The notes under the pieces are model-generated. The model was given only the letters and a program-made list of their open reading frames with translations. It was not told where the DNA came from and did not search any database. From Chryseobacterium sp. (GTDB taxonomy: Bacteria > Bacteroidota > Bacteroidia > Flavobacteriales > Weeksellaceae), in assembly GCA_031277615.1 (NCBI GenBank), contig JAITMC010000009.1:62001-126000 (forward strand): a stretch of 64,000 nt of DNA, read 5' to 3'. Position numbers and translations under genes: made by a program. Shown here piece after piece: positions 35,012-43,966 of the stretch (within the stretch, counting starts at the first letter, position 1; each line of letters starts with the position of its first letter).

Positions 35012-36661
35012 TTATTTTCTTGCTACTCTCAACAGTAATATAATGACCAACAGTACTGAAAAAACAAATCCCAATACCGCAACCACAGACAGCTCCCCTA
35101 TTCTCGGTCCTTTCTCGGAAACAAAAACAATGGCTGTTGCAATCATATTGGCCCCCAGAATCATGGCCAGGATCAGGTTGACCACACTTGATTTGATCAG
35201 CTGGTTGGTCTTCTCGATATTTTTGATCTCGCTGGAAACCGTAAATTTATTTTCATCCAGCTTCTGAAGGACAGAACGGAGTTCCTTCGGAATTTCATCT
35301 ACATTATCGGTGAAGTTCATCATCCGGTCCATTCCGGTTTTCAAAAGGTTTTTAGGACTGATTTTCCGGGCGAATATTTTTATACTGTACGGGTGAAGGC
35401 TTTTCACAATATCCAGATCCGGATTAATGTTTCTTCCCACTCCTTCTATCAGGCTGATTCCTTTAAACAAAAGATAGAAATAATCCGGCATATACAACCG
35501 GTTGTGGGTAAGAATATCCTTCATTTTGTTGATGACCACCTGTACATTAATATCCTGTAGTGATGAACTGTGCACAAAATTGAGGATATCCTCTACATCG
35601 TTTTCAAATCTTTTTTCATCGGGAATTTCGTAGCTCACGGACATTTTTTTGAGATAACGCACTATTTTATGCGGATTTTTAGCCACAAAGCTTACGATCA
35701 GGTTTTCGAGAATCTCTTTATCGTTGGGCTGAATTTTTCCAACGGCGCCAAAATCGATGAAGACTACTTTCCCGTCTTTTTTTACCAGGATATTTCCTGC
35801 GTGGGGATCGGCATGGAAAAAGCCATAGTCCAGAATCTGGGAAACAAACAGCCTCAATCCGGTTTCAGAAACTTTTACAGGATCGATATTATTGGCTAAA
35901 AGAACGGATTTGTCGGTTACCTTTATCCCATCGATGAACTCCATGCAGAGCACATTGTTGTTGGAAAACTCTTCGTACACTTTCGGAACGTAGGTTTCTC
36001 TGTTGTTTTTAAAATTCAGACGGAACTGCTGGATATTGTTTTTTTCATTGATCAGGGAAACTTCCTCCAGCAGGGATCTTTCAAAGGTGGAAATCGCCTG
36101 TTTCAGGTTGAGCTTATCCCCTATTTCCGAATAGGCGGATATCAGTTTTTCAAGGTCTTTGATTAACAGAAGGTCATCTTCTATCACATCCTGTACATCG
36201 GGTTTTCTGAGTTTCAGAATAACCGGTGAACCATCCATAAGAACCGCTTTGTAGACTTGTGCAATAGATGCTGTAGCCAAAGGTGATTTCTGAATTTCGA
36301 GGAAATGGTCTTTAACGGCGATATTGAATTCGTTTTCCAGAATATCTTCAACATCCATATCTACTGTTTCCACTTTATCCTGAAGCTTCTGCAGTTCCTG
36401 AATAAGTTCCGGCGGCAGCAGGTCTTCCCGGTTGCTGAAGGATTGTCCAAGCTTCACAAATGTAGGTCCCAGTTCTTCCAGTGCCAGTCTGATTCTTTCA
36501 TAAACCGTTCCTTTTGAAACGATTTCATCGGGATCTGTGGGGACCTGTTCCTGTTTATTTGTCGTATTCATCCTTGCCAGCATATCTTTAAAACCATATT
36601 TACTCAATACGGAAATCAATCTGGCTGACCTTTTCAGTTTTCTTTGCTGCTTGTCAAACAT
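35012..36661 (-). CDS. ABC1/UbiB-family atypical kinase
   Basis: 549 aa. The KxGQ motif is in TFVKLGQSFSNREDLLPPE. The Ala-rich nucleotide loop is ASIAQVYKA, the catalytic segment HADPHAGNILV, and the metal-binding FIDFGAVGK. Two TM helices end the protein, as in UbiB/AarF/COQ8 proteins, which are ATPases or kinases supporting isoprenoid-quinone biosynthesis or lipid handling at the inner membrane. Flavobacteria use menaquinone, so the UbiB role in ubiquinone cannot apply directly. The secreted Cys-rich protein is downstream in the same unit. Confidence 0.9.
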   Translation of the reverse strand: MFDKQQRKLKRSARLISVLSKYGFKDMLARMNTTNKQEQVPTDPDEIVSKGTVYERIRLALEELGPTFVKLGQSFSNREDLLPPELIQELQKLQDKVETVDMDVEDILENEFNIAVKDHFLEIQKSPLATASIAQVYKAVLMDGSPVILKLRKPDVQDVIEDDLLLIKDLEKLISAYSEIGDKLNLKQAISTFERSLLEEVSLINEKNNIQQFRLNFKNNRETYVPKVYEEFSNNNVLCMEFIDGIKVTDKSVLLANNIDPVKVSETGLRLFVSQILDYGFFHADPHAGNILVKKDGKVVFIDFGAVGKIQPNDKEILENLIVSFVAKNPHKIVRYLKKMSVSYEIPDEKRFENDVEDILNFVHSSSLQDINVQVVINKMKDILTHNRLYMPDYFYLLFKGISLIEGVGRNINPDLDIVKSLHPYSIKIFARKISPKNLLKTGMDRMMNFTDNVDEIPKELRSVLQKLDENKFTVSSEIKNIEKTNQLIKSSVVNLILAMILGANMIATAIVFVSEKGPRIGELSVVAVLGFVFSVLLVIILLLRVARK

Positions 36662-36853
36662 AATATTGCAATCGTAGGTGCAATTTACACCAAAAACCGT
36701 TCCTATTTTGCATTAAATATGAGAATAGAAAACGATTCTTTTTCTCTGTGAAAAAAACTGGTCATCTTTTCAGAATCATAGATTTTCACATATCCGGAAT
36801 TTTAACATTAATCATAACATTTCGTTAAAATTTACAGAATAGAATGCATTCAT

Positions 36854-36872
36854 AATGATAAAAATTATCATT
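36854..36872. promoter_or_regulatory. palindromic operator-like site upstream of the Cys-rich peptide gene
   Basis: A perfect inverted repeat AATGATA-AAAAT-TATCATT lies 54-72 nt before the ATG at 36926. The half sites resemble the GATAAT/ATTATC units of Fur boxes. TATATTTA (36888-36895), one mismatch from the -7 consensus, lies 15 nt downstream, which would place the palindrome over the -33 region. Regulator identity is a guess. Confidence 0.4.
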
Positions 36873-36925
36873 TCTAATAATATTTAATATATTTACAAGG
36901 TACAAATCATATAAAATATTACAAC

Positions 36926-37084
36926 ATGAAAAATTTACGTAACAGCAAACTTTCAAGAGAACAGCTAAAAAGTATTTCGGGAAGCGGTATTATCATTGGA
37001 AACTGTTCCAACAAATGCTGCCCTGATGACGGAAGACCAAGATGTCCGGGAATGATTTGCCCGGCTGTAATATGTCCCAAATAA
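36926..37084 (+). CDS. bacteriocin-like Cys-rich small peptide (RiPP-precursor-like)
   Basis: 52 aa. The N-terminal half MKNLRNSKLSREQLKSISGSG is the leader type seen in many short Chryseobacterium proteins annotated as bacteriocin-like (KKLSREQLK-(S/T)-I-x-GG). Here the usual Gly-Gly is Gly-Ser-Gly at 19-21. The C-terminal part (about 22-52) is small, proline-rich and carries six Cys (27, 31, 32, 40, 45, 50), including a CC pair and two CP steps. No MNIO/DUF692, lanthionine synthase, C39 peptidase-transporter or other maturation gene is adjacent, so it is an orphan precursor or a stand-alone secreted peptide. It has its own terminator and an upstream palindrome. The family call rests on pattern; coding status is well supported by the frame ending just before a terminator. 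Confidence 0.8.
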   Translation: MKNLRNSKLSREQLKSISGSGIIIGNCSNKCCPDDGRPRCPGMICPAVICPK

Positions 37085-37109
37085 GATCTACTGAATTTTA
37101 ATATTTACA

Positions 37110-37140
37110 TAGAGCAGAAACCATCTGCTCTATTTTCTTT
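37110..37140 (+). terminator. intrinsic terminator of the Cys-rich peptide gene
   Basis: A 9-bp perfect stem (37110-37118 with 37124-37132) and a 5-nt loop are followed by a T-rich tract, 25 nt past the stop codon. Confidence 0.9.
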
Positions 37141-37221
37141 TTATAATAAAGCACCCTGACTTCCTCCGTAACTGTTATAAATTGTGTATATTCGGTGGCG
37201 AAATGATACGGATGACCGCTT

Positions 37222-38034
37222 ATGAAAGAAAGATTTGAAACATTCCAGCCGAAGAACCTAATGATCAGGAAATATGTGGATTATTATTATCTGGATATAA
37301 AACCCGACAACAGTATTCATACGTATGAATGCTTTCCTCATTTCAACAATACGATTTCGCTTTATAAATCCCATATTGAAACTGAAAACGGCGAGGTGAT
37401 TTTCGATGAGAATGCCAATGTTCTTCAGATTTTCACACCCATCCGGGAGAAGGTGCTCCATGTTGTGCAATCGGGGGAAGTATACCGGCTTGTGATTGTG
37501 TTTCATCCTTTGGGAATTCAGCAGTTTTACAGAGATCTGAGTTTTACGGATCTTATCACCGATGCAGAGTTTTTCAGCACCGACGAACTGGGCTGTATTT
37601 TTTCAACTCCGGATCCGGAGGTTCTTACTGATATGATGGATTCTTTTCTGGAAAAACGATTTATCTTTTTTGAAAATTCTATTCTGGAAAAATCCATTCA
37701 GTATATATTCAATTACTGTGAAGACTTTACCGTTACAGCGCTTTCAACCGAACTGGGCATCAGCAGGCAGCATCTTAACAGGAACTTCCGGTCTCATTTG
37801 GGGGTATCTGTTAAAAAGTTTCATGAAATTGTTCTTTTCAGAAAAACGGTGAATCAAAAGCTTTTTGAAAATCCGGACAGGAGCTTTACGGAGCTGGCTT
37901 ATGAGTTCAATTTCAATGATCAGTCCCATTTTAACAAAGCCTATAAAAATTTAACGGAAAACTCCCCTAAAAGTTTTTTTGATCAGGGTACGGTCCTGGG
38001 AGCGCAGGATACCTTCTGGCATTTGCTTTCATAG
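37222..38034 (+). CDS. AraC-family transcriptional regulator
   Basis: 270 aa. An N-terminal ligand/dimerisation-like domain (about 1-155, with AraC_binding-like beta character) is followed by a C-terminal pair of helix-turn-helix motifs. FTVTALSTELGISRQHLNRNFRSHLG and SFTELAYEFNFNDQSHFNKAYKNLTENSPKSF are the two HTHs, the second being the AraC signature. The neighbouring secreted esterase begins 72 nt downstream with its own -7 box, so regulation of that gene is possible but not shown. Confidence 0.9.
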   Translation: MKERFETFQPKNLMIRKYVDYYYLDIKPDNSIHTYECFPHFNNTISLYKSHIETENGEVIFDENANVLQIFTPIREKVLHVVQSGEVYRLVIVFHPLGIQQFYRDLSFTDLITDAEFFSTDELGCIFSTPDPEVLTDMMDSFLEKRFIFFENSILEKSIQYIFNYCEDFTVTALSTELGISRQHLNRNFRSHLGVSVKKFHEIVLFRKTVNQKLFENPDRSFTELAYEFNFNDQSHFNKAYKNLTENSPKSFFDQGTVLGAQDTFWHLLS

Positions 38035-38078
38035 CTTCTGATGTTCCATTTTTACAATTATTCAAAGGACTTTATCTG

Positions 38079-38086
38079 TAGTTTTG
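38079..38086 (+). promoter_or_regulatory. -7 box of the secreted esterase gene
   Basis: TAGTTTTG, exact TAnnTTTG, 20 nt before the ATG at 38107. It places the true start after the longer in-frame ATG at 38041. Confidence 0.55.
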
Positions 38087-38106
38087 TACCCAAGATTTTA
38101 GATCAC

Positions 38107-39783
38107 ATGAAATATTTTTGGGTATTGAGTTTTATGGTAGCGGGGGTTCTTGTCCATGCACAGCAGAAATATTCTGCCATGGCGCAAAAGGCTGCGGACC
38201 TTATGGAAAATACGAAAGACGGGGCAGATTATAAGGAGGCACTGAGTATTTACGAACAGGCCTTTACATTATATCCCGACAGCATCAGTGGGCCGGATCT
38301 GTATAATGTTTCTGTTATGGCTTCGGAGCTGAAGGATTACGATAAGGCTTTTAAGTACCTTACCTCGCTGGTTAAGATCAAAGCGACTGAAGACCATCAT
38401 CCGGGATGGGGTTATATTGAGGATGAATCTTCAGAAAGTGATTACAAGAATCTGCTTTCTGACCCAAGATGGAAAGCTCTGAAACAAAGCACAGTACAGG
38501 ATAAAAAAGAATTCTATCAGGTCTTACAAAAAAACCGGGAGGAATTTTTCCGGACCAGGGATGTTTCCTTCAACGGCAAGGAAAATCTGAAAACATTATA
38601 TACGCAGATAAAAAACAACCAGCCTTTTTTGCCTAAAGCGATGCGGAATTATTCTGTTTCTTTTACCATAAATGATTCTGCCACAACTTCGTATCTTGTT
38701 CATCTGCCGAAAGATTATCAGCCTCAAAAAAAATATCCGCTGCTTTTTTTCCTTCATGGTGCAGTACGATACAGCACTTTGGCTGATTACCTGATTCCTC
38801 AGGAAAATCTGGGAACCTGGAACAGGTTTTACACGAAATATGCAGATCTGAATGAGGTGATCCTGGTTTTTCCCAGAGCCAGCAAGGCATATAACTGGAT
38901 GACTTCAGACGACGGATTCTTCATGGTTCCGGACATCCTGAAGCAGATTAAAACAACCATTAATGTGGATGACAACAGGGTTTTTATTTCCGGACATTCT
39001 AACGGGGCAACCGGGTCTTTTTCTTATCTGATGAAGCAGCCTTCGTCCTTTGCCGGTTTTTACGGCTTCAATACGTATCCTAAAGTTTTTACCGGCGGAA
39101 CTTTTGTTGAAAATATAAAAAACCGCTCGTTCATTAATTTTTCTACAGATCAGGATTATTATTATCCTCCCAATGCCAATGATGACATGACCGGACTGAT
39201 GAAGGGCATCAAAGCGGATTATAAGGAATACCGGTACAATGGATTTCCGCACTGGTTTCCGATGTTTAAAGAGTCTGAATCCGGATGTGAGATTATTTTC
39301 AATGATCTGAAGAAGAGGAAAAGAAATCCTTTCCCGAAGGAAATTTCATGGGAATTTGATGATGAAAGATATGGCAGTATCGACTGGCTGTCGGGTATGA
39401 AGCTGGATACCCTGCAATCCCGGGCAGCATGGCATCAAAATCTGAATTTTAAGATTACAAAATGGCTGAAATACAATGACAGTGACAGCCTTATTACTGA
39501 AAAGACAGACAAAAATGCATTTGATTTCCCGAGAAAATCAGGAAAAATAAAGGCTGCCTATGCAAAGAATATTTTCAGAATTGAAACGTCCGATATCCGG
39601 TCTTTTTCCATTTCTATTTCCCCTGAAATGGTTGATCTTAAGAAAAAAGTCAAAGTTTTTGTTAATGGAAAGCTGTATTTTAATCAAAAGGTAAAATACG
39701 ACCGGGATTTTATGCTTCAGAGTTTCGAGAACAACAGGGACCGTGAACAGATCTGGATCAACACGATTCATTTAAAAGTATAA
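38107..39783 (+). CDS. secreted alpha/beta-hydrolase (esterase-like) with TPR-like N-terminus
   Basis: 558 aa from the ATG at 38107, which starts a signal peptide (MKYFWVLSFMVAGVLVHAQ). Residues about 20-110 look like one or two TPR-type helix pairs (YKEALSIYEQAF, DYDKAFKYL). The alpha/beta-hydrolase domain has the oxyanion HG at His217 (FFLHGA), the nucleophile Ser298 in GHSNG and a His near 382 in GFPHW. A C-terminal beta domain (about 440-558) follows. Such proteins are feruloyl/acetyl esterase- or peptidase-like; the substrate is unknown. Transcribed from its own promoter beside the AraC gene. Confidence 0.85.
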   Translation: MKYFWVLSFMVAGVLVHAQQKYSAMAQKAADLMENTKDGADYKEALSIYEQAFTLYPDSISGPDLYNVSVMASELKDYDKAFKYLTSLVKIKATEDHHPGWGYIEDESSESDYKNLLSDPRWKALKQSTVQDKKEFYQVLQKNREEFFRTRDVSFNGKENLKTLYTQIKNNQPFLPKAMRNYSVSFTINDSATTSYLVHLPKDYQPQKKYPLLFFLHGAVRYSTLADYLIPQENLGTWNRFYTKYADLNEVILVFPRASKAYNWMTSDDGFFMVPDILKQIKTTINVDDNRVFISGHSNGATGSFSYLMKQPSSFAGFYGFNTYPKVFTGGTFVENIKNRSFINFSTDQDYYYPPNANDDMTGLMKGIKADYKEYRYNGFPHWFPMFKESESGCEIIFNDLKKRKRNPFPKEISWEFDDERYGSIDWLSGMKLDTLQSRAAWHQNLNFKITKWLKYNDSDSLITEKTDKNAFDFPRKSGKIKAAYAKNIFRIETSDIRSFSISISPEMVDLKKKVKVFVNGKLYFNQKVKYDRDFMLQSFENNRDREQIWINTIHLKV

Positions 39784-40067
39784 AATGAGTCGAACGATAT
39801 GCTTGCCTTATTAACAAAGCTTTAATTAAGTGTATTTAATATTGCTAAAATAAGCTGATCCGGTTTTTACCATCAAAGATGATATTCCGGACATAATAAA
39901 ATTACCTTCAGCAATCTATATAATTCTCAACATGGAGAGTTTCGAACAATAAAAAGAGGATTTTGGATAATAAAACGTAGATAGGTTCGCCATAAATTTG
40001 TGTCAGAAAATAACAAGGAGTTATAAGATTTTACATTCCCTTTTTATAGCCCTAAAAACACTTAATT
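39784..40067. other. intergenic region
   Basis: 284 nt, AT-rich. Apart from the -7 box at 39993-40000, nothing was recognised. Confidence 0.4.
39993..40000 (+). promoter_or_regulatory. -7 box for the gene at 40068
   Basis: TAAATTTG, exact TAnnTTTG, 67 nt before the ATG, implying a 5' leader of about 60 nt. Confidence 0.45.
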
Positions 40068-40721
40068 ATGTTGCGAAAAATCATTTCAGCAGGTATTATT
40101 ACCGCATTATCTTTTATGGCCGGCCCTCAGCTCAAAGCACAAATGGGTTCTACGACTTCTATTTCGGAAGAGATGACCTCTAAGCTGGATTATTTAGATC
40201 TCACCGACAATCAAACCAATAAAGTTCTGTACATCAATAAGGTAGCGGCAGATTCTCTGGATGCACTGGATAAAAAGGTGGGCGATAACTCTAACATTCT
40301 GAACAACAAAGCGATTACCAGTGAGTTAATCGGCATTATGGTGCAGCGCGACAAGTCGTTACGGGCTATTCTTACTCCGGAGCAAATGAAGGCTTTCGAG
40401 AAAAACAGAGTGAAACAGCTGGCCAGCTTCAGAACTTTGGTCATGATTCCTCTACTTGATCTTACTGATCAGCAAATTCCCCAGATCTTTGCCATTAACC
40501 TTAAAGGAGTAGAGAGTATGCAGAAAGAGCTTGACAAACGTAATCAAAGCAAAAAAACAACCAGTGATCAGGAAGCCCGCCATATCATTACGAACGGTTT
40601 CAAAAGTACTGATAAAGATTTCGAAGCGATCCTGAGCCCATCACAGCAAAAGATTTATAAAGATAATGAGGAATTACTGGTAGACGCAGTAAGACACGAT
40701 AAAAAAGTAAAAAATCCTTAA
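40068..40721 (+). CDS. secreted helical protein with LTxxQ-like repeats (Spy/CpxP-like)
   Basis: 217 aa. It has a signal peptide (about 1-24, ending LKAQ). The mature protein is helical, with four copies of a motif LT-(D/P)-x-Q (LTDNQTNKVL, LTPEQMKAF, LTDQQIPQIF, LSPSQQKIY) like the LTxxQ motifs of CpxP/Spy periplasmic chaperones and similar flavobacterial proteins. It may act as a periplasmic chaperone or stress protein. It appears to be two copies of one module (about 30-125 and 126-215). Own promoter and terminator. Confidence 0.75.
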   Translation: MLRKIISAGIITALSFMAGPQLKAQMGSTTSISEEMTSKLDYLDLTDNQTNKVLYINKVAADSLDALDKKVGDNSNILNNKAITSELIGIMVQRDKSLRAILTPEQMKAFEKNRVKQLASFRTLVMIPLLDLTDQQIPQIFAINLKGVESMQKELDKRNQSKKTTSDQEARHIITNGFKSTDKDFEAILSPSQQKIYKDNEELLVDAVRHDKKVKNP

Positions 40722-40773
40722 TAAATAGATTTTTTTTCATAACCCCTTCCATTTCGTAGACTATGTCTCAATA

Positions 40774-40806
40774 AACCACCTCTGCCCCGAGGTGGTTTTT
40801 TATTTT
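40774..40806 (+). terminator. intrinsic terminator
   Basis: A 9-bp perfect stem (40774-40782 with 40789-40797) and a 6-nt loop are followed by a long T-run. It ends the Spy-like gene. Confidence 0.9.
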
Positions 40807-40902
40807 TTGATGTCTGATTGCTTATCGTAATGATGACCAGAAGATTTTTCATAGACGCAAAGTTCTCACTTTTCTAGTGCTTATTTTAGAGGGCAAAGAA
40901 GA

Positions 40903-40921
40903 GAATCAACTCCGTTGATTC
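40903..40921. repeat. small inverted repeat in intergenic DNA
   Basis: GAATCAA/TTGATTC, 7 bp with a 5-nt loop, lies between convergent genes. It has no T-run on either side, so it is not a typical terminator. It could be a remnant of a dispersed element. Confidence 0.4.
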
Positions 40922-41016
40922 GACGAAGCGGAAGTTTCATTGCGTTTCTTCGACCATGAATTACCTTTCTCTGCACAGGAATTGTCAATTTTCTAAATAT
41001 ACGAGGTGATTATTTC

Positions 41017-42519
41017 CTATTTCAGATAAGTATCGTAAAGGTCTTTTCTTCTGTCTTTCATCACCTGAACAGAGCCGTTATGATGGAGATCTTTGAGCAG
41101 ATTGAGGTCTACATCTACAATCAGGGTCATTTCTGTATTGGGAGTGGCCTCACCTTTTACGGCATTGGATGGGAACGCAAAATCAGAAGGAGTAAATACG
41201 GCAGCCTGCCCGAATTGAATATCCATATTATTTACTTTCGGAAGATTTCCTACACAGCCTGCAATGGCTACATAACATTCATTCTCAATAGCTCTTGCAG
41301 CAGCACAGTGACGAACCCGCATATAAGCATTCTGGGTATCGGTAAGGTAAGGTACAAAAAGGATTTTCATGCCCTGATCTGCCAGAATTCTCGGAAGCTC
41401 AGGAAATTCTACATCATAGCAGATCACCAGACCTATTTTTCCGCAGTCGGTATCAAAAACTCTGATCTCGTTTCCGCCTTTCATCCCGTAATATTTTTTC
41501 TCATTCGGAGTGATGTGGATCTTCCGGTATTCATCCATCCGGCCGTCACGGTGAAGCAGGTAACTTACGTTATAAAGATCATTGTTTTCAAATACAGGCA
41601 TACTTCCTGAGATGATATTTACATTATAGCTGATGGCCAGTTCTGAAATTTTTTCCTTGATCTGTTGCGTAATCTTGGCAAGCTCAATCATACTGTCTCT
41701 TTCCGAAAGATTGTTGAAAGGGGCCAGCAAAGGGGTATTGAACAGTTCCGGGAAAAGGACGAAATCGGATTTGTAATCTCCCATCACATTAACAAAAAAT
41801 TCAACCTGTTCGTAGAAAGCTTCGATATCTTTAAACGTCCTCATCTGCCACTGCACCAGTCCGAGACGGATGATGCTATCCTGCATGGTATTCGGCTTTT
41901 TGCTGTAATAGATATTGTTCCATTGCAGAAGAACGGCATTTTCCCTTGAAGCTTCATCTTCGGGAAGGTATTTTTTCAGGACCCGGATAGGCAGGAAATT
42001 ATTGGAAAGCTGGAAAGACAGTACGGGATCATACAATTCCTTGTCTCTTACTTTCCGGATATATTCCCTTGCGGAAAGCTCATGGCTGTGCTTATGGTAA
42101 TTCGGAATTCTTCCTCCCAGAACAATCGATTTCAGGTTGAGCTGCTCGCAAAGCTCTTTTCTGGCATCATATAATCTTCTTCCGAGCCGCAGTTCGCGGT
42201 ATTCGGGATCTACAAAAACTTCTATTCCGTATAAAACATTTCCGGTATCCGAATGGGTATTGAAGGTATAATTGCCTGTAATATCGCTGTAGGTATGTTC
42301 ATCCCCGAATTCTTCATAGTTTACAATGATTGAAAGTGCGACTGCAGCCAGCTTTCCGTCTACGGTAATGCAGATCTGCCCTTTCGGAAATATACGGGTA
42401 AGTTTGTCTATGCTTTTTTTGGACCATATGGACTCCGACATTTGCGGATAAGCCCTTTTCATCGTTACTGCCAGTTCTTCATAATCCTGAACGTTCAGGG
42501 GTCTTGTTTCTATTTGCAT
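41017..42519 (-). CDS. bifunctional GNAT N-acetyltransferase / carbon-nitrogen hydrolase
   Basis: 500 aa fusion. The N-terminal GNAT domain (about 1-190) has the acetyl-CoA loop region ELRLGRRLYDAR at 109-120. The C-terminal nitrilase-superfamily domain (about 217-495) carries the catalytic triad Glu258 (FPELF), Lys333 (YRKIHITPNE) and Cys367 (VICYDVEFPE). This architecture is widespread and conserved. Its substrate is not established, though amidase activity linked to an acylated metabolite is plausible. Cytoplasmic, monocistronic. Confidence 0.93.
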   Translation of the reverse strand: MQIETRPLNVQDYEELAVTMKRAYPQMSESIWSKKSIDKLTRIFPKGQICITVDGKLAAVALSIIVNYEEFGDEHTYSDITGNYTFNTHSDTGNVLYGIEVFVDPEYRELRLGRRLYDARKELCEQLNLKSIVLGGRIPNYHKHSHELSAREYIRKVRDKELYDPVLSFQLSNNFLPIRVLKKYLPEDEASRENAVLLQWNNIYYSKKPNTMQDSIIRLGLVQWQMRTFKDIEAFYEQVEFFVNVMGDYKSDFVLFPELFNTPLLAPFNNLSERDSMIELAKITQQIKEKISELAISYNVNIISGSMPVFENNDLYNVSYLLHRDGRMDEYRKIHITPNEKKYYGMKGGNEIRVFDTDCGKIGLVICYDVEFPELPRILADQGMKILFVPYLTDTQNAYMRVRHCAAARAIENECYVAIAGCVGNLPKVNNMDIQFGQAAVFTPSDFAFPSNAVKGEATPNTEMTLIVDVDLNLLKDLHHNGSVQVMKDRRKDLYDTYLK

Positions 42520-42572
42520 TTGATGTAATTTTACTTAAATTTAGTGAAAAAACAGTAAATAATTAATAATCC

Positions 42573-43754
42573 ATGAAACATTCTCTACTGATCATGTTTT
42601 TCTCTCTGATGGCGACAGCTTTATGGGGACAGTCTGAACAGAATATCATTTCAATAGGAAAAAAATACAGCATTCAATCTAAGATTTTGAATGAAAATCG
42701 TGTATATAATGTTTATCTGCCATCATCTTATCAGAATTCTCTGTTAAAAAAATATATCGTTGCCTATGTTCTGGATGGGGATAACAGTAAATTTAAGGAA
42801 GTAGCAGGAATCGTTCAGTCTATGAATGCTGCCTCTCAGCTGAAAATGCAGATTCCGGAATTGATTATTGTTGCTATTGAAAATACAGACAGAACAAGGG
42901 ATTTCACTCCCACTTATTCTTTGAATTATCTGGATCAGGAAAATATAACAGCATTCAGCAGTAGTGGAAAGGCCAATAATTTCATGAAGTTTCTGGAAAC
43001 AGAATTAATGCCTGAAATCAACAGGTCCTATAGAACTATTTCCAAAAATATGATCATAGGTCACTCACTGGGTGGATTATTTGCCATCAATTGTCTTTTG
43101 GAAGCTCCTGACTTGTTTAATTATTATATACTTATTGATCCTTCATGGTTTTGGGATCACAATTATATAGGAAAAAGAAGCCGGGAAATATTAAAAAGCA
43201 AAAACAATTTAAAAGCAAGAGTTTACATTTCGTTAGCCAATAACTTTAAAGAAGACAGTAGACACTACAAATGGGGACAGGAGTTTTATAAATTATTACA
43301 AGCTAATTCTTCTCCGGGTTTATCTTCAAAAATTCAATATTTCCCTGATGAAAAACATCTAACGGTTCCTCTTCCAGGTACCTATTACGGGCTTCGTTAT
43401 ATGTTTGACGGGCTTGATGTTGAAATCAATGATATCATGGAAAATCCTTCCGTAATCACTAAGGCCTATGAAGATGTTTCCAAAAAACTTGGCATGGAAA
43501 TGAAACCGGATGAATCCTACATGAATACCCTGGGGTATGTAGCCTTGTATGACAGGAAAATACCGGATAAGGCGGTTTCTATCTTTGAGATCAATGCTAA
43601 AAACTATCCTTTATCCCTTAATGTATGGGACAGTCTGGCTGAAGCCTACCTCAACAGAGGAGATCAGGAAAAGGCAAAAGAATGTTACAAAAAAATATTA
43701 GCACTGGACCCTGATCATGTGAAGGCAAAAGATCAATTAAAGAAATTAAAATAG
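42573..43754 (+). CDS. secreted esterase-D-like alpha/beta-hydrolase with C-terminal TPR
   Basis: 393 aa. It has a signal peptide (1-20, ending ALWGQ). The alpha/beta-hydrolase of the esterase D/Fes type has nucleophile Ser165 in IGHSLGG, YVLDGD near 65-70 and the catalytic His in DEKHLTVP (about 268). The last 60 residues are a TPR-like pair (NVWDSLAEAYLNRGDQEKAKECYKKIL, broken here only by description). Family members hydrolyse siderophore or carbohydrate esters. There is no siderophore gene nearby, so the substrate is open. Moderately AT-rich. Confidence 0.85.
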   Translation: MKHSLLIMFFSLMATALWGQSEQNIISIGKKYSIQSKILNENRVYNVYLPSSYQNSLLKKYIVAYVLDGDNSKFKEVAGIVQSMNAASQLKMQIPELIIVAIENTDRTRDFTPTYSLNYLDQENITAFSSSGKANNFMKFLETELMPEINRSYRTISKNMIIGHSLGGLFAINCLLEAPDLFNYYILIDPSWFWDHNYIGKRSREILKSKNNLKARVYISLANNFKEDSRHYKWGQEFYKLLQANSSPGLSSKIQYFPDEKHLTVPLPGTYYGLRYMFDGLDVEINDIMENPSVITKAYEDVSKKLGMEMKPDESYMNTLGYVALYDRKIPDKAVSIFEINAKNYPLSLNVWDSLAEAYLNRGDQEKAKECYKKILALDPDHVKAKDQLKKLK

Positions 43755-43916
43755 AATAAAAGGCTGGAAGATGGAAGAAGACTGGAAGTGAATTAATGAT
43801 AATTATCCTCTCATAAGATCGCTAAACAGATAAAATTTACTTTCCTCAGCTGTTAAAACTTCCATCATTTACCTTCAAACCTGTCCTTTTTATCCCTAAT
43901 TCAGTTTAAATTAATT

Positions 43917-43946
43917 AAAAAATCCCACCCAAACGGGCAGGATTTA
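43917..43946 (-). terminator. intrinsic terminator of guaA
   Basis: The stem AAATCC-CA-CCC/GGG-CA-GGATTT (43920-43945) has a symmetric internal mismatch and is followed by a T-run on the minus strand. Confidence 0.8.
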
Positions 43947-43966
43947 TATGTGAATTCAAGTCTAAA

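Noticed and set aside
37085-38106. AraC gene and Cys-rich peptide as one RiPP locus with its regulator
   Set aside because: A strong terminator separates them, and AraC regulators next to unrelated genes are common; no evidence of functional linkage.
40801-41016. Possible REP element around the GAATCAA/TTGATTC hairpin
   Set aside because: Only a single copy seen in the window and no conserved flank; listed as a small inverted repeat only.
43755-43966. Purine-rich tract GGCTGGAAGATGGAAGAAG as a regulatory element
   Set aside because: Similar GGAAGATGGAAG tracts and CTGTTAGCTGTT tracts occur at other gene ends in the window (5580, 34450, 56461). They look like degenerate intergenic repeats, but copies are too divergent to define a family by eye.
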